From Rhizobiales bacterium YIM 77505 (GTDB taxonomy: Bacteria > Pseudomonadota > Alphaproteobacteria > Rhizobiales > Beijerinckiaceae): a DNA stretch of 64,000 nt. Within the stretch, counting starts at the first letter, position 1. Every line of letters starts with the position of its first letter. The translations under genes and the position numbers were made by a program. This document shows, piece after piece, positions 1 to 7,172 of the stretch. The DNA is taken from assembly GCA_000745135.1 (NCBI GenBank), contig JQNH01000001.1:1674001-1738000 (forward strand), in the 5' to 3' direction. The notes under the pieces were generated by a model, which had not been told where the DNA came from, made no database searches, and saw only the letters and a list, made by a program, of their open reading frames with translations.

Positions 1-774
1 GCCGAGACGCGATTGCTGACCATCAAGCAGCGCCAGCGCAACCGGCCCGTCACGCTCGACGAAGCCTTGAGCCGGCTGCGCGAACGCGGCGCACGGCTTC
101 TCGTCAACGCGCGGTCCGGCCGCGCCGCCGTGCAGATCCATGCCCCGTCCGTCATGCTCGACGATGGCGAGGTCGAGTACCGCGTCCGCCTGATCCGGCC
201 GATGGAAGCGCCAAACGTGCCCGTCCGCGCGATGGCGGAGAGCCACTGGCAGGACGCCGACGAGGCGACCTTCGCGGCCGCCTGGACGGCCGAGTTCGCC
301 GAAGTTCCCGCGTTCACCGACTCCACCCTGCACATGGTTTCGGGCCTGCTGCTGCCGATCTGGAAGCGGCTCACGAACGAGTCGACCCGCGTCTATCGCC
401 TGCAGACCGACGATGGCGAGCGCATCATCGGCCGCAAGGTCTCCCCGGCCTGGGCCGCCGCGGCCACCGCGACCGGCCTGCCGTCGCTGACGCCTGACGA
501 CGCCTTCTCCGCCTTGATCGAGGGCAACGCCGTCATCGATCTCGCCGAAGGTCTTCAGCTTCGCCGCGTCCGCATCATGGGCGGCCATCGCATCGAGCTG
601 TCGGGCTTCACCGACACCATGCGCGAGCGGCTCACGGCCTACGGCCTCTTCCACGAGATCATCTCGTGGAAACTGCGCCTGTTCGTGCCCACCGACGCCA
701 GCGGTCCCGCGATCCTCGCCAAGGTGATGGACCGCTATCCCATCGAGCGCGTCGGCGAGCGGGAGGCGCTGTGA
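1..774 (+). CDS. Strawberry notch-type helicase, C-terminal part (cut by window edge)
   Basis: The frame is open from base 1, so only the last 257 or so residues of a longer protein are present. The fragment carries a stretch like STLHMVSGLLLPIWKRL and a basic, arginine-rich N-terminal segment. I recall these from the C-terminal domain of large strawberry notch family helicase/methyltransferase proteins of alphaproteobacterial conjugative elements. That family sits just upstream of a Toprim protein, as here. The stop overlaps the next start (ATGA), so the two genes are probably translationally coupled. The role is inferred to be DNA metabolism of the element. No helicase motif lies inside the window, so the name rests on the tail and on context. 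Confidence 0.6.
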   Translation, partial: AETRLLTIKQRQRNRPVTLDEALSRLRERGARLLVNARSGRAAVQIHAPSVMLDDGEVEYRVRLIRPMEAPNVPVRAMAESHWQDADEATFAAAWTAEFAEVPAFTDSTLHMVSGLLLPIWKRLTNESTRVYRLQTDDGERIIGRKVSPAWAAAATATGLPSLTPDDAFSALIEGNAVIDLAEGLQLRRVRIMGGHRIELSGFTDTMRERLTAYGLFHEIISWKLRLFVPTDASGPAILAKVMDRYPIERVGEREAL

Positions 775-1835
775 TGTCCCAGCTCGACGCTTCCGAACTG
801 GCGCACCGTCTCGCGCGCAATGCCGAGGCGGTGTGCCGCCACTACCTGTCCAACGGCCATCGCGAAGGACGCTACTGGATGGTCGGCGACGTGCGCAACA
901 CGCCCGGCCGCTCGATGTTCGTGCGCCTGACAGGCCCGGAGAGCGGCAAGGGCGCGGCAGGCAAATGGACCGACGCCGCCACCGGCGAGCATGGCGATCT
1001 GCTCGACGTCATCCGTGAGTCCTGCGGCCTCGTGGATTTCGCGGACGTCGCGAGGGAGGCGCGCGCCTTCCTCAGCCTGCCGCAACCCGAACCGCAAGCG
1101 CACGAACATCGTCGCGCCATCCAGCCAGCCCCAACGGGTTCGCCGGAAGCCGCGCGGCGGCTGTTCGCCATGTCGCGGCCGATCCACGGCACGCTCGCCG
1201 AGACATATCTCCGCCGGCGCGGCATTACGTCTTTACACGGAACCGGATCGCTGCGCTTCCACCCGCGCTGCTACTACCGGCCGGACGAGCATTCCGCCAC
1301 GGAGACCTGGCCCGCCATGATCGCCGCCGTCACCGATCTCGATGGCCGCCTCACCGGCGCGCACCGGACCTGGCTCGATCCCGATGGCTTCGACCCCGTC
1401 CGTCTCGGCAAGGCGCCAATCGACACGCCGCGCCGCGCGATGGGCGATCTTCTCGGACACGCCGTCCGCTTCGGCGTGGCGGGCGAGGTCATGGCCGCTG
1501 GCGAAGGCATCGAGACCATGCTGTCGCTGAGGATGGCGCTGCCCGGCATGCCGATGGTCGCCGCCCTCTCGGCGGCTCATCTCTCGGCCATCCTCTTCGC
1601 CGACACACTGCGCCGGCTCTACATCGCGCGCGACGACGATCCGGCCGGCGATGGCGCGATGGCCGCGCTGATCGAGCGCGCGTCCGCCGACAGCATCGAG
1701 GCGATCGTACTCTCGCCAAGGCTCGCCGACTTCAACGAGGATCTCCAGATGCTCGGCCCCAACGTGCTGCGCAAGGACCTTCGGGCGCAGATCGCGTCCC
1801 GGGATGCCGCTCGCTTCATGGCCGAGGCCGCGTAG
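774..1835 (+). CDS. Toprim domain protein (primase-like)
   Basis: A 353-residue protein starting at the ATG that overlaps the upstream stop. The N-terminal half has the small DNA-primase-like fold with a WTDAATGEHGDLLDVI segment. The C-terminal half has a Toprim-like region: an acidic AAGEGIETMLSL stretch around residues 240-250 and a DDDPAGDGA stretch around residues 285-293, which match the conserved Glu and Asp-x-Asp metal ligands. Proteins of this kind occur in Rhizobiales and Sphingomonad conjugative elements next to strawberry notch helicases. They probably act in priming or DNA processing when the element is circular. Function on a specific substrate is inferred. Confidence 0.8.
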   Translation: MSQLDASELAHRLARNAEAVCRHYLSNGHREGRYWMVGDVRNTPGRSMFVRLTGPESGKGAAGKWTDAATGEHGDLLDVIRESCGLVDFADVAREARAFLSLPQPEPQAHEHRRAIQPAPTGSPEAARRLFAMSRPIHGTLAETYLRRRGITSLHGTGSLRFHPRCYYRPDEHSATETWPAMIAAVTDLDGRLTGAHRTWLDPDGFDPVRLGKAPIDTPRRAMGDLLGHAVRFGVAGEVMAAGEGIETMLSLRMALPGMPMVAALSAAHLSAILFADTLRRLYIARDDDPAGDGAMAALIERASADSIEAIVLSPRLADFNEDLQMLGPNVLRKDLRAQIASRDAARFMAEAA

Positions 1836-1974
1836 CCCTCATGAACGTGGACGTTCGGCCGGAACGGATGATGGGGCTCGCCGTCACGCCGGCGGCCGGT
1901 GCTCCTCGGGCCGGGACAGAGCCGCGCCCGCGGCCTTCCTGAGAGGGCGAACGGGACGGCAAGCGGCCCGGCCC

Positions 1975-2170
1975 GGCAATGGCTGCGGCCGGCTATTTTC
2001 CGCCGGCGCTGACGCGCCTTTGCATCGCGAGGCAAAATAGCCGGCCTTCGCCATCCTCCGCTCGCGCTTCGGCCCTGCGCTTCGCTCCGGGTGCAGGGCC
2101 GGCCCGCCCGCCGTCTTCCGTCGCCATGAAGGCCGCGAGGGTCGCGGCCAATCCAGCGACGGAGCATCCC
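1975..2170 (+). promoter_or_regulatory. Candidate structured leader A, upstream of DUF2493 gene
   Basis: The element starts at GCAATGGC. A perfect 13-bp outer stem pairs 1987-1999 with 2034-2046. An inner hairpin pairs 2005-2009 with 2014-2018, and a TCGCGA lies at 2025-2030. The block CGCCATCCTCCGCT follows at 2049-2062. A second stem pairs 2071-2078 with 2093-2100, and a third pairs 2131-2138 with 2142-2149. It ends at the Shine-Dalgarno GGAG before the start at 2171. The same order of parts, with different but complementary stem sequences, recurs at 5688-5878. It may be a structured RNA leader; DNA-level function is possible. Confidence 0.6.
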
Positions 2171-3094
2171 ATGACCAGCGACGACGACTTCGAGCCCCAT
2201 CACAGCTCGTCTCCGACCGACCACGTCCTCACCGAGCTTCAGCTCTACGGCTTCCGCCCCTTCCAGGACGAACCCGACCCGCGCCCGCTTCCCGAGGGCA
2301 ATGCCGTTGCCGGGGCCATCGCCGACGTCTTCGATGCTCTCGTCACCACGCTCAGCGACACCCGCCTCGAGCCCGATCTCGAGGACCTGCTCTGGTCGAC
2401 CGTCAACCTATTCCACCGCGCCGCCGACCGCGTCGCCCGTGACCTAGACGACAACGAGCAGGCGCAGCGCCGCAGCCAGCGCGAGCAGGACGGCACCGAG
2501 ATCAAGTCGGTCGAGCTGGAGCGGCTCATCGCCGAGGGGCAGACGCTCATCGAACGCCGCGACGCCTTCGAGCTCATGCGCGACCAGGCCTGCGAGCATT
2601 TCGAGCGCCACACCGGCTCCGCCTGGCGGCCGCGCAGCGGCTCGCTCGTCAACCACCGCGCCATGACCGCGGCGATGATCGACAGCCGCGACTTCCTCGC
2701 CGCGAAGAAGCGCGTCGAGACCGAGGTCATGCTGCCGCCCGGCCCGAAGGTCGCGCTGAGCGGCGGGCTCGACTTCAACGATCATCGGCTGATCTGGGCC
2801 AGGCTCGACCAGGTGCACGCCAGGCACCCGGACATGGTGCTCATGCACGGCGGCTCGCCGAAGGGTGCCGAGCGCATCGCCGCGCGCTGGGCCGATCACC
2901 GCAACGTGCCGCAGATCGCCTTCAAGCCCGACTGGACGAAACACGCCAAGGCCGCGCCCTTCAAGCGCAACGACGCCATGCTGGCCGTGCTGCCCATCGG
3001 CGTCATGATCTTCCCCGGCACCGGCATCCAGGAGAACCTCGCCGACAAGGCCCGCAAGCTCGGCATCCCGGTCTGGCGGTTCGGCGGCGCCTGA
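2171..3094 (+). CDS. DUF2493 (SLOG-like) protein
   Basis: I chose the ATG at 2171 (MTSDDDFEPHH), preceded by GGAG at 2160-2163, over an upstream in-frame start that runs through the structured leader. The protein has 307 residues. The C-terminal third holds the DUF2493 domain: a VALSGGLDFNDHRLIW strand-turn, a VLMHGGSPKGAERIA phosphate-loop-like segment and a final VMIFPGTGIQ stretch, as in YspA/SLOG nucleotide-binding Rossmann folds. The middle is charged and helical. DUF2493 proteins are routine cargo of alphaproteobacterial ICEs. A role in nucleotide or ligand sensing is inferred from the fold; the substrate is unknown. Confidence 0.85.
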   Translation: MTSDDDFEPHHSSSPTDHVLTELQLYGFRPFQDEPDPRPLPEGNAVAGAIADVFDALVTTLSDTRLEPDLEDLLWSTVNLFHRAADRVARDLDDNEQAQRRSQREQDGTEIKSVELERLIAEGQTLIERRDAFELMRDQACEHFERHTGSAWRPRSGSLVNHRAMTAAMIDSRDFLAAKKRVETEVMLPPGPKVALSGGLDFNDHRLIWARLDQVHARHPDMVLMHGGSPKGAERIAARWADHRNVPQIAFKPDWTKHAKAAPFKRNDAMLAVLPIGVMIFPGTGIQENLADKARKLGIPVWRFGGA

Positions 3095-3109
3095 GCGCCG
3101 CCATCATTC

Positions 3110-3140
3110 TTGAAAAATGCCATCACATTTGGCATATTGA
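3110..3140 (+). promoter_or_regulatory. Promoter and operator of the toxin-antitoxin pair
   Basis: A TTGAAA at 3110-3115 can serve as -35, with a CATATT at 3133-3138 as -10 (17-bp spacing). An inverted repeat ATGCCA-N7-TGGCAT (3117-3122 and 3130-3135) sits across the spacer and -10. Ribbon-helix-helix antitoxins repress their own operon by binding such repeats, so this is a likely autoregulatory operator. Confidence 0.55.
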
Positions 3141-3173
3141 TAGCATTGCAGTCAATCCGACAAGGACGCTATC

Positions 3174-3428
3174 ATGCCCGCTGTCACTATTCGCAACCTC
3201 TCGGAGGAGGCGCATCGCGCCCTGAAGGTCCGAGCGGCGCAGCACAACCGCAGCGCGGAAGCCGAAATGCGCGCCATTCTGGAAGCCGCCGTGCGCCCCG
3301 CGGGGCGGCTCAAGATCGGCACCGCGCTCTCGGAGATGAGCCGCAAGATCGGGCTCACCAATGCCGATGTCGAGGCGCTCGAACAGGCTCGCGACACCCG
3401 GCCCGCCCAGCCGATGCGCTTCGGATGA
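3174..3428 (+). CDS. FitA-like ribbon-helix-helix antitoxin
   Basis: An 84-residue protein. The N-terminus (VTIRNLSEEAHRALKVRAAQ, then NRSAEAEMRAILEAA) is a typical Arc/FitA ribbon-helix-helix: one beta strand followed by two helices that bind DNA as a dimer. The C-terminal tail should wrap the partner toxin. The stop overlaps the start of the toxin gene (ATGA), which is the usual arrangement for translational coupling of such pairs. The promoter region holds a fitting inverted repeat. It probably stabilises the ICE or helps keep it in the population; that role is inferred. Confidence 0.88.
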   Translation: MPAVTIRNLSEEAHRALKVRAAQHNRSAEAEMRAILEAAVRPAGRLKIGTALSEMSRKIGLTNADVEALEQARDTRPAQPMRFG

Positions 3429-3847
3429 TCCTGCTCGACACCAATGTCGTCTCCGAGGCGATGAAGCCCGAGCCGCACCCGTCGGTCCGAGGCTGGCTCG
3501 ACGACCAGGCCGCGGAGACGCTGTTTCTCTCCAGCGTCACCATCGCGGAGCTGATGTTCGGCATCGGCGCGCTGCCCAGGGGCAAGCGCAAAGACCGGCT
3601 GGCAACCACGCTCGACGGCGTGATGGAGCTGTTCGAGCCGAGAATCCTGTCCTTCGATACGCAAGCGGCGCGGCGATACGCCGACCTCGCCGTCAAGGCG
3701 CGCAAAGCCGGCAAGGGCTTCCCGACGCCCGACGGGTACATCGCCGCGATCGCTGCCGCGCACGGCTTCGCCGTGGCGTCGCGCGACACCGCCGCGTTCG
3801 CGGCCGCCGGCCTGACGGTCATCGATCCCTGGACCGTCGCCGGCTGA
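3425..3847 (+). CDS. VapC/FitB-like PIN-domain toxin
   Basis: A 140-residue PIN-domain ribonuclease. The acidic catalytic residues of the family are visible: Asp5 in MILLDTNVVSE, Glu in VTIAELMFG, Asp in PDGYIAAIA and Asp in ASRDTAAF. Length is normal for VapC/FitB. It starts inside the antitoxin stop codon. FitB-type toxins cleave RNA and are held inactive by the ribbon-helix-helix partner. The gene appears intact, so the module may act as an addiction system for the ICE. Confidence 0.9.
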   Translation: MILLDTNVVSEAMKPEPHPSVRGWLDDQAAETLFLSSVTIAELMFGIGALPRGKRKDRLATTLDGVMELFEPRILSFDTQAARRYADLAVKARKAGKGFPTPDGYIAAIAAAHGFAVASRDTAAFAAAGLTVIDPWTVAG

Positions 3848-4056
3848 CCGGCGGCCGGCGAGGATGCTTCCTCTTTCGTCGCGCCGGCGGCCATCGCCGG
3901 CTATCGCGCGACACATGGTATCGTGAAGTACGCGACACCCTCGGAAACCTGGCAGGTCGCCTTCTCGCTGGTTGGTCGTGTCTCAGTGGGAATTTCGGCC
4001 ATCGACCCTCGTCTGAGGCGTATCAACGCACAATCCGCCGGCCCAGAGTCCGACGT

Positions 4057-4932
4057 TCACGCTCCGGAGAGCAGGATGACGCCAGCGATCAGCACCCCGC
4101 ACCCCACAAGCCGCCACGGTCCGACCTTCTCGCGCAGGATCAACATTCCCAGAAGCGCACCAACCATCATGGACATTTCGCGCATAGGCGCGACGAGGCT
4201 GAGCGGTGCTCCCGAGGTTAGCGCCGCCAGCACGAGGATATAGGAGAGCGGCGAGAGCAGGCCGACACCGATCGCGATCCACCAATAGCCGCGCATGGCC
4301 TCGATTGCCCGGCGCGGATTCGCGACGACTAGCGGTGCCAGCAGGAAGAAGCGCAACAGGTTCGAGAACCAGTCGAGCACGACCGGCGCGATCCCCAGGG
4401 CTTTCACGGCGTAGGCGTCGACGACCGTATAGGACGCGATCAAGCCGCCCGTCGCGATACCCCAACGCACCCCGGATTGCCCACTCGGACGTCGGAAGGC
4501 GGACAGATCGCCCTGCGTGGCGATCAGGCCGATCCCGGCGACCACGAGGAGCAGGCCGAGCACGCCTTGCCCCGATGGCATTTCCCCGAGGATCAGGAAC
4601 GCGCCGAGCGATGAGAGCATCGGGCCGGTTCCCCGTGCGACGGGATAGACCACGGAAAGGTCGGCAACCTGATACCCCCTTTGCAGGCAGAGACTGTAAG
4701 CCAGATGGACCAGGCCGCTAAGCACGACGAAGCCGACGCCTGTCCATGTCCAGGCGATGCCGTCGCCCTGCATCAGCAGATAGAGAACCCACGGCGCATA
4801 GGCGACGCAGGCGATCAGGTTATAGGCAAAAACGAAGACGGGGCCGACCGAAGCCGCCTTTTTGGCGAGCAGATTCCAGCTTGCATGGACGAAGGACGCA
4901 AGAACGACAAGCAGCAGCGAGGCAAACGCCAT
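4057..4932 (-). CDS. EamA/DMT-family membrane transporter
   Basis: A 291-residue integral membrane protein with about ten hydrophobic segments in two EamA repeats, typical of the drug/metabolite transporter superfamily. The second repeat has the usual LVAPMREMSMMVGALLGMLILRE pattern near the end. The start at 4932 has a strong GGAGG a few bases upstream. It is on the opposite strand to its neighbours and has no operon partner, so it looks like single-gene cargo of the ICE. The substrate cannot be read from the sequence; exporters of amino acids and metabolites are common in the family. Confidence 0.85.
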   Translation of the reverse strand: MAFASLLLVVLASFVHASWNLLAKKAASVGPVFVFAYNLIACVAYAPWVLYLLMQGDGIAWTWTGVGFVVLSGLVHLAYSLCLQRGYQVADLSVVYPVARGTGPMLSSLGAFLILGEMPSGQGVLGLLLVVAGIGLIATQGDLSAFRRPSGQSGVRWGIATGGLIASYTVVDAYAVKALGIAPVVLDWFSNLLRFFLLAPLVVANPRRAIEAMRGYWWIAIGVGLLSPLSYILVLAALTSGAPLSLVAPMREMSMMVGALLGMLILREKVGPWRLVGCGVLIAGVILLSGA

Positions 4933-5687
4933 CGAGACCTCCTAACGCGCCAATCGGCGCTGGTTGATCTCGACTTCTCCGCCTCTGGGATTTTGCCCCT
5001 CGGGTGCAGCCGTGGAACACCCACGGTTTCTGCAACGCTCGGTCCAGCGACGGCGCTGCCGTCCGGAACCCTAGTTGCCACTCAGTCGATGCAAGGAAGC
5101 TAGCGGGCTGTCTTGGCACGTTCAAGCGCGTCCGCTTTGTTTTCAGCCGGCCCGAAACCTGCCTGTCTGACCGTCAGAAGCCGAAATTCAAACTGATACA
5201 CTATCCGCTGGTCGGAGCCCTTGTGGTCGGCATCACCGCCCTCGCGCGGCTGGCGACGCTGGCCCCGCCCGGTCGCACCGGCCAGCGCAGGGCGCGCGCC
5301 TGACGCCGTTCCGGCTACCGGCATGACGACATCACGCCGCCTGCGATCTCCTCCTCGCCTGTTGGCAATCTGAGGTGTGGATGAGCGCCGGGTCGCGCTG
5401 ACCCATCGGTCGCAGACCGCGTTGGAACGCGGTGTTGGCCCGCGTGAACCTCCACGCCCTCGAATGCGGCGGACTGATCGCACGCCTGTCCCTGCTTATC
5501 GGGAGCATCGATGCGGCCGGTCGCCTCGACGCGGGATGAGCGCCGTGCACCGACGCCGCCGGCCCCCTCGGTTGCACGATGGAGTCGCCAGGTTCTCCTT
5601 GATCCTCTCTGCCTGATCGAGCGCTCCAAGCGGCCTCTTTGATGGGCTGATCTGGCCGCAGGCCGGCTTCGCCTCGATCGCCTATGC
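4933..5687. other. Gene-poor stretch with short coding relics
   Basis: No gene here looks convincing. A plus-strand reading at about 5398-5540 encodes a protein-like tail (WNAVLARVNLHALECGG onward, ending in RLDAG and a stop) just after an in-frame stop, so it may be the remnant of a lost gene. Another hydrophobic stretch (LIHYPLVGALVVGITALARL) is at about 5195-5260 without a credible start. I recognise neither. The rest shows nothing I can name. Confidence 0.4.
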
Positions 5688-5878
5688 CGCAATGGCGCCG
5701 ATCGACTTTCTTCCCCTGGGCTGCGCCCATTCCTCGCGAAACAAGAAAGTCGCCCGGCCGCCATCCTCCGCTGCGCTCCGGCCTGCGGAGCAGGTGCGGC
5801 GTCGATCGCCCGCGGCCTGCCGATCGCCATCGAGGCCGCAATGGTGCGGGCTCGAAACAGACATCAAGGAGAACCACC
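5688..5878 (+). promoter_or_regulatory. Candidate structured leader B, upstream of DUF736 gene
   Basis: Same layout as 1975-2170. GCAATGGC comes first, then a perfect 10-bp outer stem (5703-5712 with 5743-5752), an inner hairpin (TGGGC 5717-5721 with GCCCA 5725-5729) and TCGCGA (5734-5739). The identical 14-mer CGCCATCCTCCGCT is at 5759-5772. A second stem pairs 5782-5786 with 5790-5794 and a third pairs 5836-5840 with 5845-5849. The AAGGAG ribosome site is at 5866-5871. Stem bases differ from copy A but remain paired. Confidence 0.6.
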
Positions 5879-6202
5879 ATGGCGACCATCGGCACCTTCA
5901 GGAAGTCCGGCAACGAGTTCGTCGGCCAGATCGTCACCCTCAGCGTCCAGGCCAAGAACGTCCGCATCGTCCCCGAAGCCAACCGCTCCGGCGAGAACGC
6001 CCCCAGCCACCGCGTCTTCGCGGGGCGCGTCGAGATCGGCGCCGCCTGGGCCAAGCGCTCCAACGAGGGCCGCGACTATCTGGGCCTCAAGCTCGACGAT
6101 CCGAGCTTCACCGCCCCGATCTACGCCAACCTCTTCGACGACGAGGACGGCGACGGCTACAGCCTGATCTGGTCCCGCCCGAACCGCCGCAACGGCGAGT
6201 GA
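5879..6202 (+). CDS. DUF736 family protein (first copy)
   Basis: A 107-residue protein starting MATIGTFRKSGNEF, the standard opening of DUF736 proteins, and running through a GAAWAKRS and a DYLGLKLDDPSF segment to a basic end. DUF736 is a small beta-rich family of unknown biochemical role, found almost only on plasmids and ICEs of proteobacteria. The start at 5879 has AAGGAG 7 bases upstream and lies just after structured leader B. A second, diverged copy is at 11433-11768. It is followed by a strong hairpin, so it is probably transcribed alone. Confidence 0.9.
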   Translation: MATIGTFRKSGNEFVGQIVTLSVQAKNVRIVPEANRSGENAPSHRVFAGRVEIGAAWAKRSNEGRDYLGLKLDDPSFTAPIYANLFDDEDGDGYSLIWSRPNRRNGE

Positions 6203-6217
6203 GGCGCGAACCCCCGG

Positions 6218-6242
6218 CCCCGCCCGGTCCGACCGGGCGGGG
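6218..6242 (+). terminator. Terminator-like hairpin after DUF736
   Basis: A perfect 11-bp GC stem: CCCCGCCCGGT at 6218-6228, loop CCG, and ACCGGGCGGGG at 6232-6242. No T-run follows, so intrinsic termination is only likely, not certain. Confidence 0.45.
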
Positions 6243-6349
6243 CTCGGCTCGCCGGTAGCGGCCAGCACCGTAGGGCGACCGAATCGGTTCGGTGCGATTC
6301 GCCCAACTTCCCGTCTTTAGCTGCCAAATTTGCTCGCCTCGCCGGGCAA

Positions 6350-6376
6350 GAACGACTATTTTAGTCGTAGTTCTGG
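6350..6376. promoter_or_regulatory. Inverted repeat, candidate operator upstream of XRE gene
   Basis: ACGACTA (6352-6358), TTT, TAGTCGT (6362-6368) is a perfect 7-bp inverted repeat. The flanks AGAAC and GTTCT extend the symmetry with a short offset. It lies about 45 bases before the XRE start, where a promoter or operator is expected. Confidence 0.45.
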
Positions 6377-6396
6377 CACGCTCGATCGGCCCGGTG

Positions 6397-6418
6397 GGAG
6401 GTGATCATGCATGATCAC
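6397..6418 (+). promoter_or_regulatory. Perfect palindrome over ribosome site and start codon
   Basis: GGAGGTGATC (6397-6406) is a ten-base match to the 16S anti-Shine-Dalgarno end. The perfect 18-bp palindrome GTGATCATGCATGATCAC (6401-6418) overlaps it and contains the ATG at 6411. A folded mRNA would hide the start; as DNA it could be an operator for the XRE protein itself. Confidence 0.5.
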
Positions 6419-6662
6419 CGCCCGACAATCGCGGGCCGCTCGCGCGCTGCTGGGATGGACGCAGGAGACGCTCGCCGACAAGGCCCTGGTATCGCTGACA
6501 GCGCTGAAGCGCCTGGAGTCGGGCCATCGCGCCGTTTACGAGTCGACGGAAGATCAGATCCGTCGCACGCTGGAGGCCAACGGCATCGTCTTCCTGTCGT
6601 CAGACCAGGGCGAAGGAGTGATGCTTGTCCGCGCGAAGGTCGAGACCCGCAAGAGCCGATGA
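6411..6662 (+). CDS. XRE-family helix-turn-helix regulator
   Basis: An 83-residue protein. Residues 1-58 form a Cro/C1-type HTH (ARALLGWTQETLADKALVSL, then a recognition helix TALKRLESG), followed by a short beta C-terminus (GIVFLSSDQGEGVMLV), a form common in small ICE regulators. The ATG at 6411 has a 9-base gap from GGAGG. I prefer it to the out-of-frame ATG at 6407. The start is buried in a perfect palindrome, which suggests autoregulation. It probably controls ICE transfer or neighbouring genes; targets are not visible. Confidence 0.88.
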   Translation: MITARQSRAARALLGWTQETLADKALVSLTALKRLESGHRAVYESTEDQIRRTLEANGIVFLSSDQGEGVMLVRAKVETRKSR

Positions 6663-6782
6663 TGCCGCGGGGCGCCGCGGTCATCGAATCTTCGTGCTAA
6701 CGCGTCGCCTTGCGCTCAGCGCCCCAGGGCGTAGCGTCAACAGCTCGTCGACGCGCGCCAGCGTCGGCCCGCGGGGTTCGAT

Positions 6783-7046
6783 TTGACACACGATCCGTTC
6801 ATGGACGAACCGCCGCAGAGCGCCGTTCTGACCAGCTACGACCGCGCGCACATGAAGCTCTATCTGCGCCTGCTCGACGCCGAGACGGATGGCGCTGACT
6901 GGCGCGAGGCGGTCGAGGTCCTCTTCGGGATCGATCCCGCAAAAGAACCGGAACGCGCCAGTCGCGTGCACCGCAGCCATCTCGCGCGCGCCCGCTGGAT
7001 GACCGAGCAAGGCTACCGGCAACTCGCCCGTGAGACGGACAAGTGA
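6783..7046 (+). CDS. DUF2285-like DNA-binding protein, short form
   Basis: An 87-residue protein with the motif SYDRAHMKLYLRLLDAETDGADWREAVEVLFGIDP, then RVHRSHLARARWMTEQGYRQL. This is the small DUF2285/DNA-binding domain protein often found beside the DUF6499-DUF2285 regulator in Rhizobiales ICEs, and such a regulator follows at 7173. The start codon at 6783 is not ATG (TTG, preceded by a weak purine run); an ATG (MDEPPQSAV) at 6801 is an alternative. In known ICEs, proteins of this family are linked to activation of excision and transfer; that role is inferred here. Confidence 0.75.
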   Translation: MTHDPFMDEPPQSAVLTSYDRAHMKLYLRLLDAETDGADWREAVEVLFGIDPAKEPERASRVHRSHLARARWMTEQGYRQLARETDK

Positions 7047-7172
7047 TCCCCACACGTGATGCCGTCACGGCATCGCGTGTTGCGCAAAACGGGACTTCTC
7101 CAACCCCGATGGACTCGCAATCTTACGGCTCCTTCGCACGCGCCCGGCCCGCGGGTCGGGGGAGGAAGCAGA

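Noticed and set aside
3985-3993. AGTGGGAAT, a match to the end of guaA, as second att copy
   Set aside because: Only nine bases, inside the element next to cargo, without repeats or integrase sites around it; chance is likely.
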